Shown here piece by piece: positions 8,846 through 15,691 of a stretch of DNA of 33,181 bases. Position 1 is the first letter of the stretch. Every line of letters begins with the position of its first letter. Origin of the DNA: UBA9647 sp049522195. Its GTDB lineage: Bacteria; Bacteroidota; Ignavibacteria; UBA10030. Made by a program: the position numbers and the translations under genes. Location: positions 1 to 33,181 of the forward strand of contig JBEKOB010000044.1 of assembly GCA_049522195.1 (NCBI GenBank). Reading direction: 5' to 3'. The notes beneath the pieces were generated by a model, which was not told the DNA's origin, did not search any database, and saw only the letters and a program-made list of their open reading frames with translations.

Positions 8846-8861
8846 GACAAGGATTGTGCCA
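8846..8861 (-). promoter_or_regulatory. Sigma-54-like promoter element upstream of the ferredoxin gene (weak)
   Basis: On the minus strand the sequence reads TGGCAC, five bases, TTGTC. The -24 element is an exact match to the sigma-54 consensus TGGCAC-N5-TTGC, but the -12 element has GT in place of the usually required GC. It lies 53-68 bases upstream of the ferredoxin start. I saw no good sigma-70 promoter in the same stretch. Treat this as a candidate only. Confidence 0.25.
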
Positions 8862-8884
8862 CGGAAATCCGCTTATGGGACTGA

Positions 8885-8906
8885 TGATCCGGCGAATCCC
8901 GGATCA
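8885..8906. repeat. 8-bp inverted repeat upstream of the ferredoxin promoter region
   Basis: TGATCCGG and CCGGATCA form a perfect inverted repeat around a 6-base centre. It lies about 25 bases upstream of the sigma-54-like element. It could be an activator or repressor site, or a hairpin. Confidence 0.4.
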
Positions 8907-8998
8907 ACCCCCTTCAAAAAACAAGAAGTATTCCTATTTCTGACAGTCCTATTCCAAGATGTGAAAAGACGAAATTGATGTGGTCGTGAGGGTGGGAG

Positions 8999-9030
8999 GG
9001 TCGGCCCCCAACGGGAGCTGGGGGCTGACC
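8999..9030 (-). terminator. Stem-loop after the carbamoyl-phosphate operon
   Basis: GGTCGGCCCCCA pairs with TGGGGGCTGACC (12 bp including one G-T pair) around an 8-base loop. It lies 24 bases after the stop codon of the methionine gamma-lyase-like gene. There is no T-run after it on the minus strand, so it may be a Rho-assisted terminator or an mRNA end-protecting hairpin. Confidence 0.55.
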
Positions 9031-9053
9031 GTACGGTGCTCCGAACAGACGCG

Positions 9054-10382
9054 CTACATGTGACTCAGTGCTTCTTCCAGATCGTGAACGATATCTTCTG
9101 TTTTCTCGAGGCCGATCGAAAGCCGTATTCCTCCCGGATCAATTCCGCGCTTGAGCTGCTCCTCGGGTGGAATGCTTGAATGAGTCATCGATCCCGGATG
9201 CTCGATCAGCGTGCGGATGTTCCCGAGACTCACAGCGAGCGTCATTGTGTACGAGTTGTTTGCAATGTAATTGACCAAACGATTTGCCTTGCGATGTCGT
9301 TCTTGAGGAGTTCTTCCCTTTGGTATGAAGTACATCAACGTTCCAGGTGTGAACTGTCCATCAAAGTTCTGCATCTGAGCGCGCGCTACCGCCTGCTGGG
9401 CAAATGAATCAAGCCCTGGATAGTTCACGAGCCCGATCCGTTTGTCTCGCGCCAGATACTCGGCGATATGTTGCGCGGCTTGTATCTGCTTGCTGAATCT
9501 CACCGCGAGCGACGGGAGTCCGTACACCAAAATCGGCCATGCGCTCTTTGCACCGAGCACGCCGCCAAAGTCCTTTCGGTAGAGAAGCAACCGGTCGTAA
9601 CTCCAGCTCGGCCCGATGACGGCTCCTCCCATGTCTGTCCCGAAACCGAGAAGCCCCTTTGTCAATGACTCGATGACGAAATCGATTCCCTGCTCGATCG
9701 GTCGCTGGCAGTATGGCGTTGCGAAGGTGTTATCCACCGAGGTGAAGATATGCTGAGCTTTTGACCGGCGGCTGTTGTGCCGATGGGCAATCTCCACAAC
9801 CTTCCGGATATCGATCAACTCCATCGTGGGATTGACGGGCGTTTCGAAGTAAAGAAGTCTCGTCTGAGCGGAGATCGCGGCGTTGAGCGCTTTATGATCG
9901 TTGAAATCGACCCAGGTTACCTTGATGTGATAGCGCGGAAGCCAGTTCTTAAAGAGGGAATAGGTGCATCCGTACAGCATTTTATGAGCAATAATTTCGC
10001 TGCCGCTGCCAAGCAAAATGCCGCAGACAGCAGAGACAGCAGCCATGCCGGTCGCAAAGCTCACGGCACAGTCGCCGCGTTCCACGGCTGCCAGGTTCTC
10101 TTCCAGCAAATCCTTGTTCGGTTCCCCGAGCCGGTCGTAGATGTAGATCGGTGCCTTGGACTTGACCGTGAAGTCCTCAGCATGGTGTGCAAACTCGATG
10201 AACCCTTGGGCGCCCCGCTTTGTCGTCGAGAGACGGAATGTCGATGAGGACGAAATCGGAGGAACGACGTGATGACTGTAGTCCCACTTCGGAGTAAATG
10301 ACTTTCCCCAGATCAGGCGGGTCTCGGGCGCATAGACGCTTTTCTTGATCCGCTGGCTCTTTCCCCGTGCTTTCTTGCTCAT
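9054..10382 (-). CDS. Methionine gamma-lyase-like PLP enzyme (Cys/Met metabolism family)
   Basis: The 442-residue enzyme is a fold-type I PLP enzyme of the cystathionine gamma-synthase / methionine gamma-lyase family. Visible motifs are the inter-subunit Y-x-R site in YDRLGEPN, SFATGMAAVSAV, YFETPVNPTMELID, DNTFATPYCQRP and the PLP-lysine motif SLTKGLLGFGTDMGGA. The segment LYGCTYSLF matches the Tyr and Cys residues that set methionine gamma-lyase apart from cystathionine lyases. A lyase producing methanethiol, ammonia and 2-oxobutyrate is therefore the best guess, though cystathionine or homocysteine chemistry is possible. The ATG at 10382 has AAAGGATAG upstream and starts 8 bases after the GTPase stop. 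It is the last gene of the operon. Confidence 0.82.
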   Translation of the reverse strand: MSKKARGKSQRIKKSVYAPETRLIWGKSFTPKWDYSHHVVPPISSSSTFRLSTTKRGAQGFIEFAHHAEDFTVKSKAPIYIYDRLGEPNKDLLEENLAAVERGDCAVSFATGMAAVSAVCGILLGSGSEIIAHKMLYGCTYSLFKNWLPRYHIKVTWVDFNDHKALNAAISAQTRLLYFETPVNPTMELIDIRKVVEIAHRHNSRRSKAQHIFTSVDNTFATPYCQRPIEQGIDFVIESLTKGLLGFGTDMGGAVIGPSWSYDRLLLYRKDFGGVLGAKSAWPILVYGLPSLAVRFSKQIQAAQHIAEYLARDKRIGLVNYPGLDSFAQQAVARAQMQNFDGQFTPGTLMYFIPKGRTPQERHRKANRLVNYIANNSYTMTLAVSLGNIRTLIEHPGSMTHSSIPPEEQLKRGIDPGGIRLSIGLEKTEDIVHDLEEALSHM

Positions 10383-10390
10383 GGCTGCTT

Positions 10391-11737
10391 CTATCCTTTC
10401 GATGCTTTGAGGGTTGATACAAACTTGCCCAGAATTGCCTTGAGGTCTGGCGTTCCAATTTCTTCCAACTCGTAGGAGACGCGAACGGCGGGCTTGTTGA
10501 GCTTTACGATGCGCGCGAGGTTGATGGGAGTACCGATAATAACGGTATCGCATGGAACCCTGTTGATCGTCTCCTCGAGATCTTTAACCTGTTTGTCGCT
10601 GTACCCCATAGCCGGAAGAAGAACCCCGATGCCGGGATACGTCTCGAACGTTTTCTGAATTTCACCGGTGCAATACGGCCTCGGGTCGATGATTTCCTTT
10701 GCTCCGAACTTGCGCGCTGCGACCGTGCCAGCACCGAATTTCATTTCACCATGCGTTAATGTCGGGCCGTCCTCGATGACGAGCACTCTCTTGCCGGCGA
10801 TATGCCCGTTCTGCTCTACGCTCACAGGGGAGGCCGCCTCTATGATCTGGGCGGTTTTATTGACACTGCGGATGTTCTCGCGAAGCTTGAAGACAGCCTG
10901 CGGATCTGCTGAGTCCACCTTGTTGATAATGACGACGTCGGCCATGCGCAAATTGGTCTCGCTTGGATAATACGAGAGTTCGTTGCCGACCCGCAGCGGA
11001 TCAGCTACCACAATGGAAAGGTCTGGTTTATAGAACGAGGTGTCATTGTTCCCCCCGTCCCAGACGATCACATCAGCTTCTTGCTCGGCGCGCTCAAGAA
11101 TCGCCTTGTAATCGACTCCTGCATAAATAATTGTCCCATTCACGATGTGAGGCTCATACTCTTCCATCTCTTCGATCGTGCAGTGATGCTTCTGAAGGTC
11201 GTCGATGGAAGCGTATCGTTGGACTTTTTGCTCTTCGAGGTCGCCGTAGGGCATCGGATGGCGGATCGCTGCCACCTTCAGTCCCATTTCGGCCAGGAGG
11301 CGGGAGACTTTGCGACACGTCTGGCTCTTGCCGCTTCCGGTCCGCACTGCGCACACTGAAACGACGGGTTTGCGGCTCTTGAGCATCGTTTGCGCCGCGC
11401 TGAGAAGCTTGAAATGTGCACCAGCCATCGATGCACGTGAACCGAGGCTCATCACATGCCGGTATGACACATCGCTGTAGGAAAACACGACCTCCTCGAT
11501 GTTGTGCTTGCGAATGAGTTCTTCCATCTCCTTTTCTTCATAGATGGGGATTCCATTGGGATATAACTTCCCGGCGAGGGCTGCAGGATACTTCCGTCCT
11601 GAGATATTGGGAATCTGTGTCGCCGTGAACGCAACAACGTTGTACAGCTCATTGTCACGGTAGATGACATTAAAATTATGAAAATCACGTCCGGCTGCAC
11701 CAACAATGATCGTGTTGATCCGTTTCATTTCTGCCAT
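10391..11737 (-). CDS. COG2403-type GTPase / cyclic 2,3-diphosphoglycerate synthetase-like protein
   Basis: The 448-residue protein resembles the family annotated as cyclic 2,3-diphosphoglycerate synthetase or predicted GTPase (COG2403). An N-terminal Rossmann-like part starts IIVGAAGRDFHNFNVIYRDN. It is followed by a P-loop-like AVRTGSGKSQT near residue 130, DVIVWDGGNNDT and the guanine-specificity-like VVIINKVDSAD. The true reaction of bacterial members is unknown to me. The frame is open to a GTG at 11806 overlapping the preceding stop, but ATG at 11737 has AAGGAAC upstream and gives the family-like N-terminus. It sits between the ATCase-like and methionine gamma-lyase-like genes. Confidence 0.75.
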   Translation of the reverse strand: MAEMKRINTIIVGAAGRDFHNFNVIYRDNELYNVVAFTATQIPNISGRKYPAALAGKLYPNGIPIYEEKEMEELIRKHNIEEVVFSYSDVSYRHVMSLGSRASMAGAHFKLLSAAQTMLKSRKPVVSVCAVRTGSGKSQTCRKVSRLLAEMGLKVAAIRHPMPYGDLEEQKVQRYASIDDLQKHHCTIEEMEEYEPHIVNGTIIYAGVDYKAILERAEQEADVIVWDGGNNDTSFYKPDLSIVVADPLRVGNELSYYPSETNLRMADVVIINKVDSADPQAVFKLRENIRSVNKTAQIIEAASPVSVEQNGHIAGKRVLVIEDGPTLTHGEMKFGAGTVAARKFGAKEIIDPRPYCTGEIQKTFETYPGIGVLLPAMGYSDKQVKDLEETINRVPCDTVIIGTPINLARIVKLNKPAVRVSYELEEIGTPDLKAILGKFVSTLKASKG

Positions 11738-11802
11738 ACAGGTTCCTTCTTGGTTGGAGAATAGTCTTGTGTCGTCATGCGCTGTTCCCGGCGTAACATT
11801 CT

Positions 11803-12726
11803 TCACTCTTGTTCTGCATCGAACAACATCGTCAACAGGGCCATCCTGACATACAGACCGTTTTGTGCTTGACGGAAGTACGCGGCGCGATGATCACGGT
11901 CGACTGCCTCATCAATCTCCACTGAACGTGGGAGCGGATGCATGATGATGGCGTCGGGTTTCATCTTCTGCAGCATCGCGGGATTGATATTGTACTGCGA
12001 GAGAGCGACGTCCTGTCGTTTGAGCCGCTCCCGATCGATCCGCGTTTGATAGACGACATCGACATGGGGCAACACTTCTTCTGGATCTGAGCTGAGCTGG
12101 AACCAGACATCATGCTCTTGAAGGTGGTCAATGATATCATGCTTGACCTGGAGCTCGGGAGGGGAGAGAAAATAAAGTTTGACGCGCTCAAATTTGCTCA
12201 GGAGATAGGCAAGGGAGCGGACGGTCCGTCCGGTATCGAGTGCACCGATCATGGCTACAGACAAGCCGTTGAGCGTTTTACATTCATTGTAGATGGTGTA
12301 CAAATCGAGTAAAGCCTGCGTTGGGTGTTGTCCCCCCGCACCGTCCCCGGCATTGATGATAGGGACTGGCGAGACCGCCGCAGCACGCTTTGCGCCCCCT
12401 TCCTCGTTGTGTCGCAGCACAATGATGTCGCAGTAGTTGGCAATGATGCGGATAGTATCTTCGAGTTGCTCGCCTTCCACGACCGAGGAGAAGGCCTTGG
12501 CAGATTCTGTGGAGAGCACTCGTCCGCCTAGGCGGTACATCGCTGACTCGAATGAGAACCGTGTTCGTGTGGATGGCCTGTAGAACAGAGTGGCCATAAT
12601 CCGGTCCTCATAGTCGCGGGTGCCGCCGCGCTGAACGATCCGTTCCATATGGCGCGTCCGGCCGAACAGTTCCATCAGGTTCGGGACGGAAAACTGCTGC
12701 GATTCGATGACGTGCTGTAGTTTCAT
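11803..12726 (-). CDS. Aspartate carbamoyltransferase-like protein with Lys84 replaced by Glu
   Basis: The 307-residue length and overall pattern match PyrB catalytic chains. Visible are the carbamoyl-phosphate motif YRPSTRTRFSFE (52-56 for STRTR), GDGAGGQHPTQALLDL, HPLPRSVEID and a C-terminal FRQAQNGLYVRMALL. The 80s loop, which in ATCases reads S-x-x-x-K-G-E, here reads SSVVEGE with Glu at residue 84. I checked the codon as GAA. Lys84 of E. coli ATCase contacts carbamoyl phosphate from the neighbouring subunit. The protein may therefore have altered activity or substrate. The ATG overlaps the carbamate kinase stop (ATGA), so the two are coupled. No pyrI or other pyr genes are nearby. Confidence 0.85.
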   Translation of the reverse strand: MKLQHVIESQQFSVPNLMELFGRTRHMERIVQRGGTRDYEDRIMATLFYRPSTRTRFSFESAMYRLGGRVLSTESAKAFSSVVEGEQLEDTIRIIANYCDIIVLRHNEEGGAKRAAAVSPVPIINAGDGAGGQHPTQALLDLYTIYNECKTLNGLSVAMIGALDTGRTVRSLAYLLSKFERVKLYFLSPPELQVKHDIIDHLQEHDVWFQLSSDPEEVLPHVDVVYQTRIDRERLKRQDVALSQYNINPAMLQKMKPDAIIMHPLPRSVEIDEAVDRDHRAAYFRQAQNGLYVRMALLTMLFDAEQE

Positions 12727-13688
12727 GCTTCTTGCCCGTGATCTGGTTGTGCCGTGATATGTGTTCCGGCCTTGCCTCGGACTGCTTCGACCATTTGGTC
12801 GCACGATGTAATGAAGACGTCGTGCCCGCCGTTCCGGACAAACCGTATAGCGGCCTCAATTTTCGGCCCCATGCTCCCGGCTGCAAATTGATTTTCGTTC
12901 AGGTAGTGCTCCATTAGGTCCGCGGTCGCTCGCTTGACGGCTCGCTGTGTCGGCTGCTTGTAATTGACGTAGACCTGATCGATGTCCGTACTGATAACGA
13001 ATGTGTCGACCCCGAGCCCGGTCGCGAGGAGCGATGACGCACGGTCCTTATCAATGACCGCCTCCACTCCGGTGACAGTGTGATCCTCACCGACAATGAC
13101 AGGTATGCCGCCCCCGCCGAGCGCAATGACGATAATGCCCAGGTCGAGGATCTGGCGGATCACTTCCAGTTCAAGAATCTCCAGGGGTTGCGGTGATGCG
13201 ACGACCCTCCGGTATCCGCGGGCGGCATCTTCAACCATCGTCCAGCCGTGTTGCTTTATTTTTCCTTCGGCAACCTTCTGCGTGTAGAAAGGACCTATCG
13301 GCTTGGTGGGGTTGGTAAGGGCGGGATCATCGGGACTGACGCGTACCTGTGTTAGAATTGTCATTACAGGCATATAAAAGCCGGCGCGGCGGAGTTCACA
13401 CTGAAGACCACGCTCAAGCATATAACCGATCTCACTCTGCGTATTGGCGACGCACACATCCAGAGGTTGCGTGTATGCTTCGCCCGCTGCCCGCTCGGAA
13501 CGAAGGAGGGCAGCACCGACCTGCGGGCCGTTGCCGTGCGTGATCACCACTCGCCATCCGTCGGCGACAAGCTGAGTGATTTTGCGGGATGTCTGATGAG
13601 CGTTTGCGAGCTGCTCTTCAATAGTTCCCCGTTCTCCGACCCGAATCAGAGAATTTCCCCCTACAGCAATCAATGCAGTCCGTGACAT
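12723..13688 (-). CDS. arcC: Carbamate kinase
   Basis: The 321-residue amino-acid-kinase-fold enzyme interconverts ATP plus carbamate and ADP plus carbamoyl phosphate. Motifs seen are ALIAVGGNSLI, VVITHGNGPQVGAALL, the NPTKPIGPFY substrate loop, VIALGGGGIPV, VEAVIDKDRASSLLA, FVISTDIDQVYVNY and GSMGPKIEAAIRF, all at expected spacing. The frame is open upstream into argF, but the conserved N-terminus MSRTALIAVGGN starts at ATG 13688 with AGGA upstream, 11 bases after the argF stop. With ornithine carbamoyltransferase upstream it could make ATP from citrulline, or trap ammonia. No arginine deiminase gene is visible here. Confidence 0.94.
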   Translation of the reverse strand: MSRTALIAVGGNSLIRVGERGTIEEQLANAHQTSRKITQLVADGWRVVITHGNGPQVGAALLRSERAAGEAYTQPLDVCVANTQSEIGYMLERGLQCELRRAGFYMPVMTILTQVRVSPDDPALTNPTKPIGPFYTQKVAEGKIKQHGWTMVEDAARGYRRVVASPQPLEILELEVIRQILDLGIIVIALGGGGIPVIVGEDHTVTGVEAVIDKDRASSLLATGLGVDTFVISTDIDQVYVNYKQPTQRAVKRATADLMEHYLNENQFAAGSMGPKIEAAIRFVRNGGHDVFITSCDQMVEAVRGKAGTHITAQPDHGQEA

Positions 13689-13699
13689 ACGCCCAGATC

Positions 13700-14614
13700 C
13701 TATTTCATCAGTTGAGCCATGACAGCCTTTTGCGCGTGCAAGCGGTTTTCCGCTTCCTGGAAGACGACTGACGAAGAGCTGTCGATCACTTCGTCCGTGA
13801 CCTCGTCGCCACGATGCGCAGGCAGGCAGTGCATAAAAATCGCTCCACTCTTTGCCTTCGTCATCAGTTGTTTGTTGACCTGGAACGGCTGGAAGATAGC
13901 CTTGCGCGCCTCGGTTTCGGATTCCTGTCCCATGGAAGCCCACACATCGGTGTAGATCACGTCGGCGTTCTTTACGCCTTCGTTGGGATCGTTCACCACT
14001 TCAATGTGTGCACCGGTTTCCCTGGCATCATCGATTGCGTGCTGAAGAGCGACCGGACTTGGTTCATAACCCTTCGGGCATGCGACAGTCACGTTCGTGC
14101 CAAGCCGGGCTCCTGTGAACATCAGAGAGTGAGCGACGTTGTTCCCGTCACCGACGAAGCAGACCTTCAGCCCTTTGAGATCGCCTTTCACTTCCTGTAT
14201 TGTGAGGTAATCCGCAAGTGCCTGGCATGGATGCGAATAGTCTGTCAATCCGTTGATGATTGGAATGGAAGCGAACCGCGCCATATCGACGACGATCTGA
14301 TGCGCGAACGTGCGGATCATGATTCCCTGAACCATGCGCTCGAGATTTTTGGCAACGTCGCGGATAGACTCCCGCTTGCCGAGGCTGATCTCCATCGGCA
14401 GGAGGCAGACCGAGAATCCGCCGAGCTGATGGATACCAACATCGAATGTTACGCGCGTTCGGAGCGAAGGCTTTTCAAAGATCATCGCGAGTGTCTTGCC
14501 CTTCAGTGCCGAAGTATAATTCTGCGGATGGGCTTTCATATTCGATGCAAGCTTCAGGGTTCCGAGTATCTCTTCCCGGCTGAAATCACGAATGGTGAGA
14601 AGATCTTTTTTCAT
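13700..14614 (-). CDS. argF: Ornithine carbamoyltransferase
   Basis: The 304-residue enzyme transfers carbamoyl between ornithine and citrulline. It shows the carbamoyl-phosphate site KPSLRTRVTFD, NGLTDYSHPCQALADYLT, the ornithine-binding DVWASMGQE, the signature HCLPAHRGDEVTDEVID and a C-terminal AENRLHAQKAVM. These are complete and correctly ordered. It is the first gene of the five-gene operon and has a good ribosome site (AAGGAAGC) before ATG 14614. The neighbouring carbamate kinase allows a catabolic role, but the sequence itself looks like ordinary OTCases and does not decide direction. Confidence 0.94.
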   Translation of the reverse strand: MKKDLLTIRDFSREEILGTLKLASNMKAHPQNYTSALKGKTLAMIFEKPSLRTRVTFDVGIHQLGGFSVCLLPMEISLGKRESIRDVAKNLERMVQGIMIRTFAHQIVVDMARFASIPIINGLTDYSHPCQALADYLTIQEVKGDLKGLKVCFVGDGNNVAHSLMFTGARLGTNVTVACPKGYEPSPVALQHAIDDARETGAHIEVVNDPNEGVKNADVIYTDVWASMGQESETEARKAIFQPFQVNKQLMTKAKSGAIFMHCLPAHRGDEVTDEVIDSSSSVVFQEAENRLHAQKAVMAQLMK

Positions 14615-14953
14615 TGCGGTCTAGCTTCCTTGAATGTTTATGCACGAAAGTTGATAATTATCGAAAGACCCCGAATACAATCGTCGGGAAACCGTCGACT
14701 GATTGCGTGGTGATGGGAGGGATCTTTCTGATCCGGAACGACAATCCGTGACTAAGGCTCAAGTTCTGTGCCAAGTGGTGATGTTCGGGACATCGAGGAC
14801 TCCTGAATGGCAGTTTGAGTTTCGCAACAGGACGTTGACGGAAGTTAGCAAGCGTTCTGACAAGAAAGTAGGTCTTTCCAAGAAAGGCCAACTGTGTCCC
14901 AACCATGGGAATAGATTCGGCCGCGTCACGCATTAGGGCCGGCCAAAATGCTA
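14615..14953. other. Gene-free stretch upstream of argF
   Basis: I see no convincing gene here. Two overlapping open frames on opposite strands have no recognisable motifs and no good starts. Close to argF, the near-palindrome TTGATAATTATCGAA at 14651-14665 loosely resembles an ARG box and may be an operator. The rest is unremarkable and presumably holds the argF operon promoter, which I cannot place with confidence. Confidence 0.4.
14651..14665. promoter_or_regulatory. Palindromic candidate operator before argF
   Basis: GATAATTATC is a perfect 10-bp palindrome inside TTGATAATTATCGAA, 37-51 bases upstream of the argF start. About 10 of 14 core positions agree with the E. coli ARG box core TGAATAATTATTCA. 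No argR gene is in the window, so this is only a pattern match. Confidence 0.28.
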
Positions 14954-14982
14954 TTGCCTTTCCCCTGAAGTTTGCGTATTTT
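14954..14982 (+). promoter_or_regulatory. Promoter for the tRNA-His/tRNA-Glu transcript
   Basis: TTGCCT (14954-14959) and TATTTT (14977-14982) are separated by exactly 17 bases. The same TTGCCT -35 form occurs at the GH67 and GH8 promoters in this window, which supports it. The expected start site near 14989 lies just before a stem-loop and about 125 bases upstream of tRNA-His. Confidence 0.5.
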
Positions 14983-14991
14983 TATGAACCC

Positions 14992-15097
14992 AAGGCCTGT
15001 TATGAAAATAACGGGCTTTGCGCTCTCTGGAGCAGGGCTCAAGTCACGGTTTTCGGCCACTTTTGAGCAAATCGGCTCCCTGCTGGCGTAAAGAGAG
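14992..15097 (+). ncRNA. Foldable leader between promoter and tRNA-His (possible structured RNA)
   Basis: A first hairpin pairs 14992-15003 with 15008-15019 (12 bp including two G-T pairs) around a GAAA tetraloop. A second, nested structure pairs 15023-15028 with 15092-15097 (CTCTCT/AGAGAG), 15031-15037 with 15078-15084 (AGCAGGG/CCCTGCT) and 15038-15042 with 15063-15067 (CTCAA/TTGAG). I do not recognise a known RNA family. It may be only a processed tRNA leader. Confidence 0.3.
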
Positions 15098-15115
15098 GGT
15101 TCTTTGGCATCACAT

Positions 15116-15193
15116 GGTGATCATAGTTCAGTCGGTTAGAACGCCAGGTTGTGGCCCTGGAGGTCGTGGGTTCGAATCCCACTGGTCACCCCA
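15116..15193 (+). tRNA. tRNA-His (GTG)
   Basis: The acceptor GTGATCA (15117-15123) pairs with TGGTCAC (15183-15189). The anticodon loop TTGTGGC gives anticodon GTG, and the T arm reads GGGTTCGAATCCC. The extra 5' G at 15116 faces the discriminator C at 15190, the identity element of tRNA-His. CCA is encoded at 15191-15193. Confidence 0.96.
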
Positions 15194-15196
15194 AGA

Positions 15197-15231
15197 ATTG
15201 CGGATATCGAATTGTCAATTGCGGATTGGTA
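15197..15231 (+). repeat. Degenerate 7-base-period repeat, copy 1 (five units)
   Basis: Five consecutive heptamers begin at 15197, 15204, 15211, 15218 and 15225. Four start with ATTG and the second starts with ATAT. The last three bases of each unit vary; ATTGCGG occurs twice. The array starts four bases after the tRNA-His CCA end. Confidence 0.65.
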
Positions 15232-15255
15232 GCAGCAGGTGGGCGGCGGACATCA

Positions 15256-15290
15256 ATTTCGAAATTGTCATTTCGCAATTCGAAATTCAC
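15256..15290 (+). repeat. Degenerate 7-base-period repeat, copy 2 (five units)
   Basis: Five heptamers begin at 15256, 15263, 15270, 15277 and 15284. Units alternate between ATTTCG-type (1 and 3) and AATT-type (2, 4 and 5). The array ends three bases before tRNA-Glu. It is in a different 7-base phase from copy 1. Confidence 0.6.
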
Positions 15291-15293
15291 ATC

Positions 15294-15366
15294 GCCCCCA
15301 TCGTCTAGAGGCCTAGGACACGAGCTTTTCAAGCTCGGTACACGAGTTCGAATCTCGTTGGGGGCA
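15294..15366 (+). tRNA. tRNA-Glu (TTC)
   Basis: The acceptor GCCCCCA (15294-15300) pairs with TGGGGGC (15359-15365). The D arm TCGTCTAGAGGCCTAGGA is typical of tRNA-Glu. The anticodon stem CGAGC/GCTCG encloses the loop TTTTCAA with anticodon TTC, and the T arm is CGAGTTCGAATCTCG. The discriminator A is at 15366 and CCA is not encoded, unlike the neighbouring tRNA-His. Confidence 0.96.
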
Positions 15367-15375
15367 CAAAAAAGA

Positions 15376-15403
15376 ATTGTCGATTGTCGATTGCGGATTG
15401 TTG
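15376..15403 (+). repeat. Degenerate 7-base-period repeat, copy 3 (four units)
   Basis: Four heptamers begin at 15376, 15383, 15390 and 15397. All four start with ATTG, and the first two are identical (ATTGTCG). The array lies between tRNA-Glu and its terminator, so it is transcribed with the tRNAs. Confidence 0.7.
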
Positions 15404-15409
15404 ATTAGC

Positions 15410-15439
15410 AAAGCTGATCTGGAGACGGGTCAGCTTTTT
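15410..15439 (+). terminator. Rho-independent terminator of the tRNA operon
   Basis: AAAGCTGA (15410-15417) pairs with TCAGCTTT (15430-15437), and the stem can be extended by three further pairs (two of them G-T). Five T follow at 15435-15439. It lies 44 bases after tRNA-Glu. Confidence 0.88.
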
Positions 15440-15484
15440 GCGTTTTGAGGGCGATGGCACCCTAGAAGGAAGCTGATTTCACAC

Positions 15485-15513
15485 TTGCCTTCTTGAGACT
15501 CCCTGAGTACTAT
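15485..15513 (+). promoter_or_regulatory. Promoter of the GH67 gene
   Basis: TTGCCT (15485-15490) and TACTAT (15508-15513) are separated by 17 bases. The arrangement is the same as at the GH8 promoter, including an operator-like ATTGAAA that begins inside the -10 box. The inferred 5' leader before the GH67 start is about 170 bases. Confidence 0.6.
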
Positions 15514-15527
15514 TGAAATAATTCGCG
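15512..15527 (+). promoter_or_regulatory. Degenerate LacI-type operator at the GH67 promoter
   Basis: ATTGAAATAATTCGCG matches the GH8 operator ATTGAAACGGTTCAAT at 10 of 16 positions. It occupies the same place relative to the -10 box. The left half is intact and the right half is weak, so binding is uncertain. Confidence 0.3.
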
Positions 15528-15691
15528 CGTTTACTGGCTGCTGAGGATCAACGAACATCTCTCGATTCATACAACACCCAGACCCGCATCAAAGGTGGGC
15601 GGGGGGCTCCATCTGGTGATTTCCAGCGCCGCAATTTCCCCTCTCTCAGAACAGACCTTACCATGCAGAAGAACATCCCCCGGCCCGATCG

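Noticed and set aside
13814..14713. 299-codon frame on the plus strand
   Set aside because: It is antisense to argF, whose protein motifs are complete; the plus-strand translation is a shadow with no family signature.
14658..14933. Overlapping open frames upstream of argF on both strands
   Set aside because: No ribosome site, motif or plausible start; the stretch more likely holds regulatory DNA.
15197..15403. CRISPR array
   Set aside because: Units are 7 bases with no spacers of constant length and no cas genes nearby.
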